This document shows positions 8,129 through 17,291 of a stretch of DNA of 24,344 nt, piece by piece. The translations under genes were made by a program, and so were the position numbers. Below the pieces are notes generated by a model. The model worked only from the letters and a program-made list of their open reading frames with translations, made no database searches and was not told the origin of the DNA. The stretch is taken from positions 1 to 24,344 of the forward strand of contig JAEWIX010000079.1 in assembly GCA_023386885.1 (NCBI GenBank), in the 5' to 3' direction. Within the stretch, counting starts at the first letter, position 1. Each line of letters begins with the position of its first letter. This DNA comes from Pseudomonadota bacterium (GTDB lineage: Bacteria > Pseudomonadota > Alphaproteobacteria > Rhizobiales > Xanthobacteraceae).

Positions 8129-8698
8129 ATGTTCATCCAGACCGAAGCCACCCCCAATCCCGCCACGCTGAAGTTCCTGCCCGGCCGCGCCGTGCTGGCC
8201 AGCGGCACCATGGAATTCAACGACCGCGAGGCCGCCGCGCGCTCGCCACTCGCGGAGCGGCTGTTCAATGTGCCGGGCGTCACCGGCGTGTTCTACGGGT
8301 CCGATTTCGTCACCGTCACCAAGGACGACAGCGACTGGCAGCACCTCAAGCCGGCGATCCTCGGCGCCATCATGGAACACTACATGTCCGGCGGCCCGCT
8401 GATGGCCGACGGCAGCATCGACGGCGACGACACCGACGGCGAGGACGAGTTTTTCAACGAGGCCGATGCCGAGACGGTCGGGATCATCAAGGATCTGATC
8501 GAGACGCGTGTGCGCCCGGCGGTCGCCAACGACGGCGGCGACATCACCTTCCGCGGCTTCAAGGACGGCATCGTCTATCTCAACATGAAGGGCGCGTGTT
8601 CGGGCTGCCCGTCCTCCACCGCAACGCTGAAGCACGGCATCCAGAACCTGCTCAAGCATTTCGTGCCGGAAGTCACCGAAGTCGAAGCGGTGCAGTAG
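8129..8698 (+). CDS. Nfu-type Fe-S cluster scaffold/carrier (NifU C-terminal domain)
   Basis: This 189-residue protein is an NFU1-like iron-sulfur carrier. The N-terminal Nfu_N domain begins MFIQTEATPNPATLKFLPG (1-19) and contains GVTGVFYGSDFVTVTK (50-65). An acidic linker (about 94-114) leads to the NifU domain, where RPAVANDGGDI (129-139) precedes the cluster-ligand motif GACSGCPSS, with Cys157 and Cys160. In homologues a [4Fe-4S] cluster bridges a dimer through this CxxC and is passed to targets such as lipoyl synthase. GGAGAAGATC lies directly before the ATG. Domain order and length are normal for alphaproteobacterial and mitochondrial Nfu. Confidence 0.95.
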   Translation: MFIQTEATPNPATLKFLPGRAVLASGTMEFNDREAAARSPLAERLFNVPGVTGVFYGSDFVTVTKDDSDWQHLKPAILGAIMEHYMSGGPLMADGSIDGDDTDGEDEFFNEADAETVGIIKDLIETRVRPAVANDGGDITFRGFKDGIVYLNMKGACSGCPSSTATLKHGIQNLLKHFVPEVTEVEAVQ

Positions 8699-8819
8699 GA
8701 AGCGACGAGCGGGGAGGAGTGGAGAGAAGAGACCAGTGACGTGCGGGCGCGACGTGCCCTTTCATGCTAATCTATTCGTTATTCGCTGCTCCCTAATCAC
8801 TCCTTGCTATTCGCCCTTC

Positions 8820-9503
8820 ATGCTGATCCTCGCCATCGATACCGCGCTCGACGCCTGCTCCGCGGCCATTCTCGACACCCAGTCGACGCGGCTGATCGCC
8901 CATGAATCGCAGCCAATGCAGCGCGGCCACGCTGAGGCGTTGATGCCGCTGATTGCCCGTGTGATGAAACACGCGGCGATGGCTTTCGCCGCGCTCGACC
9001 GCATCGCGGTAACCACCGGCCCCGGCAGCTTCACCGGATTGCGCGTCGGCATCTCCGCCGCGCGCGGCATTGCGCTGGCTGCCGGCAAGCCGATCGTCGG
9101 GCTGACGACGCTGACCGCCTTCGCCGCGCCCTATGTCAGCGAGAGCGGTGAGCATCCGATCATGTCGGTGATCGATGCGCGCCACGATCACGTCTATCTT
9201 CAGGTTGCCAGCGGCAACGGCCACACGCTGGTGCGCCCCGACGTCGTTCCGATCGACGCCGCACTGGAGGCCATGCGATTCGGCCCGCCGATCCTGGTCG
9301 GCAACGCCGCGCAACTCATTGCCGCGCGCTGGCCGAGTGACGCACCGCCGCCCGCGATGGTCGAACCCCGACCCGCCCCCGATATCGGCTGGGTGGCCTG
9401 GCTCGGCGCCGCCGTCAGCCCCGACACCGCGCCGGCACGGCCCTATTACCTGCGCGCGCCGGACGCCAAGCCGGCGGCCGGACTCCAGCCGACCACAACA
9501 TGA
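8820..9503 (+). CDS. tsaB: tRNA threonylcarbamoyladenosine biosynthesis protein TsaB
   Basis: This 227-residue protein is the TsaB (YeaZ) partner of TsaD in forming t6A at position 37 of ANN-decoding tRNAs. The N-terminus MLILAIDTALDACSAAIL and the block TTGPGSFTGLRVGISAARG (65-83) are diagnostic. TsaB lacks kinase activity and acts as the TsaD-TsaE platform in the cytoplasm. The ATG at 8820 gives the family N-terminus; the frame is open to 8736, but that part does not resemble the family. The ribosome site is weak. Its stop TGA (9501-9503) overlaps the rimI ATG as ATGA, indicating translational coupling. tsaB-rimI pairing is widespread in bacteria. Confidence 0.96.
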   Translation: MLILAIDTALDACSAAILDTQSTRLIAHESQPMQRGHAEALMPLIARVMKHAAMAFAALDRIAVTTGPGSFTGLRVGISAARGIALAAGKPIVGLTTLTAFAAPYVSESGEHPIMSVIDARHDHVYLQVASGNGHTLVRPDVVPIDAALEAMRFGPPILVGNAAQLIAARWPSDAPPPAMVEPRPAPDIGWVAWLGAAVSPDTAPARPYYLRAPDAKPAAGLQPTTT

Positions 9504-9985
9504 AGAACCCCCTCACGGCGTGGTTGACCCCTGAAATCCCGGTGGTAGAGCCCGCCACCCGGCACGACCTCGCCACACTGGCGCAACTGCACGCCGCCGC
9601 GTTCCACCGCGGTTGGGGCGAAGCCGAATTCGACGCCATGCTGCGGGAACCCAATACCCTGGTGCACCGGCTGCGGCGCGGCAACAAGGTGATCGGCTTC
9701 GCGGTGTCGCGGATGGCCGCCGACGAGGCGGAAATCCTCTCGATCGCGGTGGCGGCGAAAGAGCGCGGACGCGGCCTGTCGCACGACCTGCTTGCGACCC
9801 ATCTCGGACACCTTGCCGGGCGCGGGGTTCGAACCGTATTCCTCGAAGTCGAGGAAAATAATCAGCCGGCGACACGGCTTTACGCCAAAGCCGGTTTTGC
9901 CGTGGTCGGCCGCCGCGAACGCTACTACCGCGAGGCCGGCGGCGAGGAACGAAACGCGTTGGTGATGCGTCGCGACTTGTCGTAG
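9500..9985 (+). CDS. rimI: Ribosomal-protein-alanine N-acetyltransferase RimI-like (GNAT)
   Basis: This 161-residue GNAT-fold N-acetyltransferase is expected to acetylate the N-terminal alanine of ribosomal protein S18. The segment EAEILSIAVAAKERGRGLS (77-95) contains the acetyl-CoA pyrophosphate loop; its last position is Ser (RGRGLS) where Gly or Ala is more common. The block LEVEENNQPATRLYAKAGF (115-133) followed by RRERYY is typical of RimI. Position after tsaB with an ATGA overlap supports the assignment over a generic GNAT enzyme. The N-terminal 20 residues are a short extension compared with E. coli RimI. The substrate is inferred, not seen. Confidence 0.9.
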   Translation: MKNPLTAWLTPEIPVVEPATRHDLATLAQLHAAAFHRGWGEAEFDAMLREPNTLVHRLRRGNKVIGFAVSRMAADEAEILSIAVAAKERGRGLSHDLLATHLGHLAGRGVRTVFLEVEENNQPATRLYAKAGFAVVGRRERYYREAGGEERNALVMRRDLS

Positions 9986-10021
9986 CCGCGTTGCGGTGGC
10001 AAGACAGGGCCATCGTGGAGC

Positions 10022-10480
10022 ATGAGGACCATGACCGCTTTGAAATCCGCACCGACGTCGAAATCGGCCAGCATCGAGGCGCGCTGCGCCGCCACCGGCA
10101 TGCGCATGACCGAGCAGCGCCGCGTCATCGCGCGCGTGCTGGCGGACGCGGTCGATCATCCCGACGTCGAGGAACTGTATCGGCGTTGCGCGGCGGTGGA
10201 CGACAAGATTTCGATCTCCACCGTTTATCGCACCGTGAAGCTGTTCGAGGACGCCGGCATCATCGAGCGTCACGATTTCCGCGAGGGTCGCGCCCGCTAC
10301 GAAACCATGCGCGACAGCCACCACGACCACCTGATCAATCTGCGCGACGGCACCGTGGTCGAATTCACCTCCGAGGAAATCGAGGTGTTGCAACGGGAAA
10401 TCGCCCGCAAGCTCGGCTACACGCTGGTCGATCATCGGCTCGAACTCTATTGCGTCCCGATCGACGAGAAGAAAAGCTGA
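10022..10480 (+). CDS. fur: Fur-family metalloregulator
   Basis: This 152-residue regulator has a winged helix (about 30-92) with RMTEQRRVI and the recognition segment ISISTVYRTVKLFEDAG (63-79), then a dimerisation domain with the metal-ligand cluster SHHDHL (His100, His101, His103). C-terminal CxxC zinc motifs are missing; one Cys (144) remains in LYCVP. This fits alphaproteobacterial Fur/Mur, which senses Fe or Mn, and not Irr, which has a different N-terminus and HHH run. Location behind tsaB-rimI matches the usual fur locus in Rhizobiales. An alternative ATG at 10031 would shorten it by three residues. TGGAG lies only 1 base before the first ATG, so the true start is undecided. The metal sensed cannot be determined here. 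Confidence 0.9.
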   Translation: MRTMTALKSAPTSKSASIEARCAATGMRMTEQRRVIARVLADAVDHPDVEELYRRCAAVDDKISISTVYRTVKLFEDAGIIERHDFREGRARYETMRDSHHDHLINLRDGTVVEFTSEEIEVLQREIARKLGYTLVDHRLELYCVPIDEKKS

Positions 10481-10560
10481 ATTGATCGCGATAGAATCGT
10501 CATCGTGAGGTGTGATCCGCGCAGCGGTGACTCTCGAAAGATGACGACAGAAAGCTTTCC

Positions 10561-11244
10561 TTGCCCTTCGATCTGATCATCTTCGATTGCGACGGCGTGC
10601 TGGTGGACAGCGAGGTGATCTCCTGCCGCGTCCATGCCGAGGTGCTGACGCGACACGGCTATCCGATCACCGCCGATGAAGTGTTCGCCCGGTTTCTCGG
10701 CCGCTCGGCGCTCGCTGCCAGCCGCGAGGTCGAAACCGAACTCGGGCGCGCGCTACCGGAGGATTTCGACGCACAGCTCAAGGCGGCGCTGTTCGACGAA
10801 TTCGCCGTGTCGCTGGAAGCGGTGCCGCACGTCGCCGAGGCCCTCGCCGCCATCGCCACACCGGTTTGCGTCGCCTCAAGCGGCACGCCGGACAAGATCC
10901 GCACCAGCCTGACCCACACCGATCTGCTGCCGCGCCTCGCGCCGCACATCTTCTCAGCCACACAAGTCGCGCACGGAAAGCCGGCGCCGGACCTGTTCCT
11001 GTTCGCCGCCACGCAAATGGGCACGGCACCAAGCCGCTGTCTGGTGATCGAGGACAGCGTTCCGGGCATCACCGCGGCGCGGGCGGCGGGGATGACGGCG
11101 TTCGGCTTTTCCGGCGGCAGCCATTGCCGGGCCGGCCACGCCGAGACCCTGATCGCGGCCGGTGCCCGGGCCGATTTCGACGACATGCGCCAACTGCCTG
11201 AAATGATCCGGAAATTCGCCCCGGCCATACCAGCGGCGTCATAG
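10561..11244 (+). CDS. HAD-superfamily phosphatase, subfamily IA
   Basis: This 227-residue haloacid-dehalogenase-like hydrolase has all catalytic motifs: motif I FDCDGVLVDSE (8-18) with nucleophile Asp9 and acid/base Asp11, motif II near VASSGTP (104-110), motif III Lys140 in GKPAPD, and motif IV LVIEDSVPG (161-169). The helical cap between motifs I and II is the C1 type of phosphoglycolate phosphatase, beta-phosphoglucomutase and YieH-like sugar-phosphate phosphatases. Substrate is unknown. The start is TTG, because the first residues MPFDLIIFDCDG lead straight into motif I and no in-frame ATG or GTG fits. The ribosome site is weak. It lies between fur and the miaB promoter. Confidence 0.88.
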   Translation: MPFDLIIFDCDGVLVDSEVISCRVHAEVLTRHGYPITADEVFARFLGRSALAASREVETELGRALPEDFDAQLKAALFDEFAVSLEAVPHVAEALAAIATPVCVASSGTPDKIRTSLTHTDLLPRLAPHIFSATQVAHGKPAPDLFLFAATQMGTAPSRCLVIEDSVPGITAARAAGMTAFGFSGGSHCRAGHAETLIAAGARADFDDMRQLPEMIRKFAPAIPAAS

Positions 11245-11261
11245 AACCGATTGTCGCGCCT

Positions 11262-11285
11262 CAGCTTTTTGATCGCGATAAGCTG
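11262..11285. promoter_or_regulatory. Dyad upstream of the miaB promoter -10
   Basis: CAGCTT (11262-11267) and AAGCTG (11280-11285) flank the 8-bp palindrome ATCGCGAT (11272-11279). The dyad overlaps the expected -35 region of the promoter whose -10 is at 11305, so it could be an operator. The string TTGATCGCGATA inside it also occurs at 10482-10493 before the HAD gene. Confidence 0.35.
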
Positions 11286-11304
11286 GATTTTCCGCGTCCA
11301 AGCC

Positions 11305-11334
11305 TATAATTGAGCAGCGCGCGCCGGGCGCGCT
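11305..11334 (+). promoter_or_regulatory. miaB operon -10 box and 5' leader hairpin
   Basis: A consensus -10, TATAAT, is at 11305-11310, the only clear one before the miaB-phoH-ybeY-corC-lnt run. The -35 match is poor (CTGGAT, 11283-11288). From 11316 the predicted start region forms a hairpin, AGCGCGC/GCGCGCT (11316-11322 and 11328-11334), at the extreme 5' end of the transcript and followed by only two further T residues. It may protect the 5' end or pause the polymerase. Confidence 0.5.
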
Positions 11335-11358
11335 TTGTCCCCGATCACCAAAGGTTCC

Positions 11359-12756
<1,398 letters not shown>

Positions 12757-12761
12757 AACCC

Positions 12762-13817
12762 TTGCCCAAAAGCGCATCGGATTCGCCAACGCTCGTTCCC
12801 CGCCGCAAGTTTGATCGCGACATGCAGACCCCGCCGGATACCCGGATCGAAGTCGACTACGACGACAACCGCGCGGCCTTGGCGCTGGTCGGGCCCTACG
12901 GACAAAACCTCGCGCTGATCGAGCGCCGCCTCAACGTCGTGGTGGACTCGCGTGGCAATCACATTTCCATCGCCGGCACCCGCGACGCCTGCGCCGCCGC
13001 GCATCGCGTGCTCGACGCGCTCTATGCGCTGGCGCTGCAAGGCCACGATCTGGCGCAGGGCGACGTCGAAGGCGCGATCCGCTCGGTGATGGCGCAGGGC
13101 TCGCTGTTCGACATCGACGCCAAGACGCCGACATCGGCGTTCGAGGCGATCAATCTGCGCAAGCGCCCCGTGCGCGCCCGCACCGCCGCGCAGGATGCTT
13201 ACATTCGCGCGCTGAAACATCACGAACTGACATTCGGCATCGGCCCCGCCGGCACCGGCAAGACCTGGCTCGCGGTGGCGCAGGCCGCGCAACTGTTCGA
13301 GCGCAAGGAAGTCGACCGCATCATCCTGACGCGACCGGCGGTGGAAGCCGGCGAACGGCTCGGCTTCCTGCCCGGCGACCTGCGCGAGAAGGTCGATCCC
13401 TATCTGCGTCCGATCTACGACGCGCTTTACGACCTGATGGATTCGCGCATCGTCGAGCGGGCGTTGCAGACCGGCGAGATCGAGATCGCGCCGCTGGCCT
13501 TCATGCGCGGCCGCACCCTGACCAACGCCGCCATCATCCTCGACGAGGCGCAGAACACCACGTCGATGCAGATGAAGATGTTCCTGACGCGGCTTGGCGA
13601 GAACAGCCGCATGATCGTCACCGGCGATCCGAGCCAGATCGATTTGCCGAACGGCCAGACCTCCGGCCTGATCGAGGCGGTGCGCCTGCTCGAGGGTGTC
13701 GACGGCATCGCGCAAGTGCATTTCAAGGCCGAGGACGTCATCCGCCACGAACTGGTGGCACGCATCGTCGCCGCCTATGAGGGATTGCCGCAGCGACCGG
13801 CAACCCGCCGTTCGTAA
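12762..13817 (+). CDS. phoH: PhoH-like ATPase (PhoH/YbeZ)
   Basis: This 351-residue cytoplasmic P-loop NTPase of the PhoH family is paired with YbeY in RNA metabolism in many bacteria. Walker A is GPAGTGKT (161-168), Walker B IILDEAQ (258-264), and VTGDPSQIDLP (286-296) is the family sensor region. The N-terminal part (28-110) resembles a KH-like domain. The predicted start is TTG at 12762, five bases after the miaB stop, with GGAG about 11 bases upstream; an in-frame ATG at 12822 would give a 331-residue protein still complete in its domains. Its stop TAA overlaps the ybeY ATG by one base. Confidence 0.95.
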   Translation: MPKSASDSPTLVPRRKFDRDMQTPPDTRIEVDYDDNRAALALVGPYGQNLALIERRLNVVVDSRGNHISIAGTRDACAAAHRVLDALYALALQGHDLAQGDVEGAIRSVMAQGSLFDIDAKTPTSAFEAINLRKRPVRARTAAQDAYIRALKHHELTFGIGPAGTGKTWLAVAQAAQLFERKEVDRIILTRPAVEAGERLGFLPGDLREKVDPYLRPIYDALYDLMDSRIVERALQTGEIEIAPLAFMRGRTLTNAAIILDEAQNTTSMQMKMFLTRLGENSRMIVTGDPSQIDLPNGQTSGLIEAVRLLEGVDGIAQVHFKAEDVIRHELVARIVAAYEGLPQRPATRRS

Positions 13818-14323
13818 TGACCCAAGCGATTCCCGATACCGACGTGCTGACCGTCGCGACCTGCTGGGACGCCGAGCCCGAAGCCGAAGCAGTGATCCGC
13901 CGCGCCATCGAGACGGCGTCCGCCTCGGTCACCGCCGATGTCGCCGACGCCGAACTCGCGGTGATGCTGACCGACGACGCCGGCATCCAGGCGCTGAACC
14001 GCAACTGGCGCAACATCGACAAGCCGACCAATGTGCTGTCGTTTCCGGCGCTCCGAGCGGAGGGTGCGCGCAATCCGGACGATCCGCCGCCGATGCTGGG
14101 CGATATCGCCATCGCCTATGAGACGACGCGCCGCGAGGCCGACGACGAAGGCAAACCGTTCGACCATCACCTCTCGCACCTCGCGGTGCACGGCTTCCTG
14201 CATCTGATCGGCTACGATCACGAGACCGACACTGATGCCGAAGAGATGGAGAATCTCGAACGACAGATATTGGCGCAGCTTGGAATTCCCGATCCCTATG
14301 CGGATCGGGAGCGCGTGACCTGA
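13817..14323 (+). CDS. ybeY: Endoribonuclease YbeY
   Basis: This 168-residue zinc-dependent endoribonuclease takes part in 16S rRNA 3'-end maturation and ribosome quality control. The metal site H-x3-H-x5-H is HGFLHLIGYDH, giving His125, His129 and His135. The upstream block NRNWRNIDKPTNVLSFP (61-77) is also diagnostic. It is translationally coupled to phoH through a TAATG overlap, and corC begins one base after its stop. Length is slightly above the E. coli protein owing to an acidic insert around 82-92 (EGARNPDDPPP). Confidence 0.97.
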   Translation: MTQAIPDTDVLTVATCWDAEPEAEAVIRRAIETASASVTADVADAELAVMLTDDAGIQALNRNWRNIDKPTNVLSFPALRAEGARNPDDPPPMLGDIAIAYETTRREADDEGKPFDHHLSHLAVHGFLHLIGYDHETDTDAEEMENLERQILAQLGIPDPYADRERVT

Positions 14324-14324
14324 T

Positions 14325-15434
14325 ATGCCGGACTCCGATCCCGTTCAGGACAATCCGCGCGACACCCGCAACCTGCCGGTGCCGGTACGCGACGGCGACG
14401 TGTTGCGGCCCGCCGCCGACAACTGGCTGATGCGCGCGATCCGCACGTTGTTCGGCTGGAAGGCCGGTTCGGTGCGTGACGACCTGCAAGTGGTGCTCGA
14501 CGCCAGCGCGCCGGACGACGCTGGCTTCTCCGCCGTCGAACGCACCATGCTGCGGAACCTTCTCAACCTCCATGAGCAGCGTATCGCCGACGTGATGATC
14601 CATCGCGCCGATATCGTCGCGGTGAAGCAGGACATTCCGCTCGGCGAATTGATGGCGCTGTTCGAAAGCGCCGCGCATTCGCGCTTCGTGGTCTACAACG
14701 AAACGCTCGACGATCCGGTCGGCATGGTCCACATCCGCGACCTGCTGGCGTTCATGACGGCGAAGGCAAAGATCCCCGAGCCGCCGAAGACGCGCCGCAA
14801 GAAGCCGCTCACCGCCGGGCTCGATCTGCGCGCGCTCGATCTGGCGCTGCCGCTCACCGAGGCCGGCATCATCCGCAACCTGCTCTATGTGCCACCGTCG
14901 ATGCGCGCCATCGACCTGCTGGCGCAGATGCAGGCGTCGCGACTTCACCTGGCGCTGGTGGTGGACGAATACGGCGGCACCGACGGCCTCGTGTCGATCG
15001 AAGACATCGTCGAGCAGATCGTCGGCGAGATCGACGACGAGCACGACAGCACCGAACCGCCGTCGATCGTGCGGCAGGGCGAGAACACCTTTATTGCCGA
15101 TGCGCGCGCCAGTCTTGAGGACGTTCGCGAAATGATCGGCGATGCTTTCGATACCGGTGAGGCCGGCGAGGAAGTCGAAACGCTCGGCGGCTTCATCGTC
15201 ACTCATGTCGGCCGCCTGCCGGTGCGCGGCGAGATCATTTCCGGCCCCGGCGACTTCGAAATCGAAGTGCTCGACGCCGATCCGCGCCGCGTCAAACGGT
15301 TGCGCATCGGCCCGCGCAAGGAACGGCCGGCGCTACGTACTCGCGAGCAACGCCGTCGCGATGTCGCGCCGGATGCAGCTCCGTCGTCGGGCGAACGCCC
15401 TGCTTCGCCATCCAGCGGAAGCGACGGCACATGA
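14325..15434 (+). CDS. corC: CBS-domain protein, CorC/TlyC (hemolysin-like)
   Basis: This 369-residue protein contains an N-terminal tail, two CBS domains (about 90-145, RIADVMIHRADIVAV, and 185-235, RNLLYVPPSMRAIDLL) and a C-terminal CorC/HlyC transporter-associated domain (about 255-335, EEVETLGGFIVTHVGRLP). The LVVDEYGGTDGLVSIEDIVEQIVGEI block is diagnostic. It lacks the transmembrane CNNM/DUF21 domain, so it is the soluble CorC type, linked by homology to Mg2+/Co2+ efflux or to lnt function in other bacteria; hemolysin is a historic name. A 13-residue Lys/Arg/Pro-rich insert (about 152-164) sits between the CBS repeats. Its stop overlaps the lnt start as ATGA. Confidence 0.93.
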   Translation: MPDSDPVQDNPRDTRNLPVPVRDGDVLRPAADNWLMRAIRTLFGWKAGSVRDDLQVVLDASAPDDAGFSAVERTMLRNLLNLHEQRIADVMIHRADIVAVKQDIPLGELMALFESAAHSRFVVYNETLDDPVGMVHIRDLLAFMTAKAKIPEPPKTRRKKPLTAGLDLRALDLALPLTEAGIIRNLLYVPPSMRAIDLLAQMQASRLHLALVVDEYGGTDGLVSIEDIVEQIVGEIDDEHDSTEPPSIVRQGENTFIADARASLEDVREMIGDAFDTGEAGEEVETLGGFIVTHVGRLPVRGEIISGPGDFEIEVLDADPRRVKRLRIGPRKERPALRTREQRRRDVAPDAAPSSGERPASPSSGSDGT

Positions 15435-17059
15435 TGCTCGGCGGCAAGCCGCGCGCGGCGGCGCTTTGGATCGTGCTGTCGTGGGGATGGCGCCGAGCCC
15501 TCATCGCGCTCATCGCCGGCGCGTTGTCGTCACTGGCGATGGCGCCGTTCAACGCCTGGCCTATCCTGTTCATCACCTTCCCGGTGATGGTGTGGCTGAT
15601 CGACGGTGCCGGTGCCGGCCGCTTCAACGGCCTGCCATCGGCGTCCATCGCCGGCTGGTGTTTCGGCTTCGGTTACTTCGTGCCGGGCCTTTACTGGATC
15701 GGCTATGCCTTCCTCGTCGACGCCGCCAATTTCGGCTGGCTGCTGCCGTTCGCGGTCTGCGGCCTGCCGGCCTATCTTGCGCTGTTCACCGCGGCCGGCT
15801 TCGCGCTGGCACGCGCGCTGTGGAGCCGCGACGCTGCGCGCATCCTGGCGCTCGCGGGTGCGCTGACCATCGCCGAATGGCTGCGCGGCCATGTGCTCAC
15901 GGGCTTTCCGTGGAATGCGTTCGGCTACGCGCTCACCGAGCCGCTGGCATTGGCGCAGACCGCCTCGCTGATCGGACTATGGGGCATGACGTTCTTAGCC
16001 GTCGCGATCTTCGCCAGCCCGGCGGTGTTGATCAACGCCAGCGCATCGAAACAAGGCGCACCGAAATGGCGCGCGTGGGCCGCGCCGCTCGCCGCGCTGC
16101 TGCTACTGGCGGTCATGGGCATCTACGGCGCCGTTCGGCTCGTCAGCAATCCGACCCACCTGATTGCCGACGTCAAGCTACGCATCATGCAGCCCAACCT
16201 GCCGCAGGACGATCGCTTCAATTATTCGGCGAAGGCCGCGGTGATGCGGAAATATCTGACGCTGTCGGACCGCGCCACCAGCCCGCAAACGTCGGGCGTC
16301 CGCGATACCAATATTCTGATCTGGCCGGAATCCGCCTTTCCGTTTTTCCTGACGCGCGAAGGCGACGCCATGGCGCAGATCGCCGAATTGCTGCCGCCCG
16401 GCACGATGCTCATCACCGGCGCGGTGCGCGCGCCCGACGTACCGCCGGGCACGCCGATCCGACGCGCCTACAACTCGATCTATCTGATCGGCGACGACGG
16501 CGGCATTCTGTCGGTCTACGACAAACTGCATCTGGTGCCGTTCGGCGAGTATCTGCCGTTCCAGACCCTGATGGAAAAGCTCGGCTTCGAGCAACTCACC
16601 AAGGTGCGCGGCGGCTTCATCCCCGGCACGCGACGGAAGATCATCGACGTTCCGCGCGCGCCGCCGATGCTGCCGCTGATCTGCTACGAGGCGATCTTTC
16701 CATCGGATACCGCTGTCGGCGACGACCGACCGGGCTGGATCGTCAACCTGACCAACGACGGCTGGTTCGGCATCTCCACAGGGCCTTACCAGCATCTGCA
16801 ACAAGCAAGGCTGCGCGCCGTCGAACAGGGATTACCTCTTGTGCGCGCGGCCAACACCGGAGTTTCCGCGGTGATCGATCCGCTCGGGCGTATTGTCGCT
16901 TCGCTTGGCCTTGGCGAAGAAGGAGTTGTCGATGCCCGCTTGCCGGTCGCGCTACCGCAAACATTTTACGGACGTACCGGCGATATCCCCGCGGCCATTC
17001 TGGTCGCGTTCGCCATGGTCATCGCGGCGCGCCGCCGCGGCCGCAAGCGAAATCCGTGA
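15431..17059 (+). CDS. lnt: Apolipoprotein N-acyltransferase
   Basis: This 542-residue inner-membrane enzyme transfers an acyl chain from phospholipid to the N-terminal cysteine of lipoproteins. The first about 235 residues are hydrophobic helices, followed by a periplasmic nitrilase-like domain. The catalytic triad is visible: Glu300 in LIWPESAFPF, Lys365 in YDKLHLVPFGEYLPF and Cys418 in PLICYEAIFP. NLTNDGWFG (439-447) is a further family block, and a C-terminal hydrophobic segment (520-533) ends in a basic tail. The start is ATGATG, and either ATG overlaps or abuts the corC stop, so translation is coupled. Last gene of the run; a hairpin follows. Confidence 0.97.
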   Translation: MMLGGKPRAAALWIVLSWGWRRALIALIAGALSSLAMAPFNAWPILFITFPVMVWLIDGAGAGRFNGLPSASIAGWCFGFGYFVPGLYWIGYAFLVDAANFGWLLPFAVCGLPAYLALFTAAGFALARALWSRDAARILALAGALTIAEWLRGHVLTGFPWNAFGYALTEPLALAQTASLIGLWGMTFLAVAIFASPAVLINASASKQGAPKWRAWAAPLAALLLLAVMGIYGAVRLVSNPTHLIADVKLRIMQPNLPQDDRFNYSAKAAVMRKYLTLSDRATSPQTSGVRDTNILIWPESAFPFFLTREGDAMAQIAELLPPGTMLITGAVRAPDVPPGTPIRRAYNSIYLIGDDGGILSVYDKLHLVPFGEYLPFQTLMEKLGFEQLTKVRGGFIPGTRRKIIDVPRAPPMLPLICYEAIFPSDTAVGDDRPGWIVNLTNDGWFGISTGPYQHLQQARLRAVEQGLPLVRAANTGVSAVIDPLGRIVASLGLGEEGVVDARLPVALPQTFYGRTGDIPAAILVAFAMVIAARRRGRKRNP

Positions 17060-17097
17060 TCACACCCGGCCGTTGTTTTCGGCCGACCGGGGTGTGA
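17060..17097 (+). terminator. Two-tier hairpin after lnt
   Basis: TCACACCC (17060-17067) pairs with GGGTGTGA (17090-17097), and inside it GGCCG (17068-17072) pairs with CGGCC (17080-17084). The loop is T-rich, but no U-tract follows the stem. It may be a 3'-end stabiliser or a terminator that needs Rho. It starts one base after the lnt stop. Confidence 0.5.
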
Positions 17098-17105
17098 CAG
17101 CGCGG

Positions 17106-17165
17106 CAGTTGACGGCGCGCGCGGCGTTCTGGCAACTGTTGACCTGTCAACTGTTCGGTTATCAA
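17106..17165. promoter_or_regulatory. Cluster of CAACTG/GTTGAC motifs upstream of the XRE gene
   Basis: CAGTTGAC (17106-17113), a near-perfect 22-bp palindrome (17134-17155) built on GTTGAC-CT-GTCAAC, direct repeats of CAACTGTT (17133-17140 and 17148-17155) and a looser TCAACTTTT (17162-17170) are packed into about 65 bases. The pattern looks like a multi-site operator region for the XRE gene. Confidence 0.45.
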
Positions 17166-17291
17166 CTTTTCAGTTACTTAGAATTTCAGTTTTGCGTATA
17201 AGGATTAGGCAGAGGTTTATCCAGGGTATATGTATCCGGCCTTCACTTTGCCGAAATTAACCGCAATTGCGATCCAACATTGTGGTTCGAT

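Noticed and set aside
9826..9835. GGTTCGAACC resembling a tRNA T-arm
   Set aside because: It is inside rimI (coding GVRT) and no acceptor stem, anticodon arm or CCA-end context surrounds it.
13929..15206. A 425-codon minus-strand frame across ybeY and corC
   Set aside because: Antisense shadow; both sense genes are complete and recognisable.
15142..17097. A 651-codon plus-strand frame overlapping corC and lnt
   Set aside because: The product is Arg/Ala-rich without any domain, and the other frame holds lnt with its intact Glu-Lys-Cys triad. It is a codon-bias shadow.
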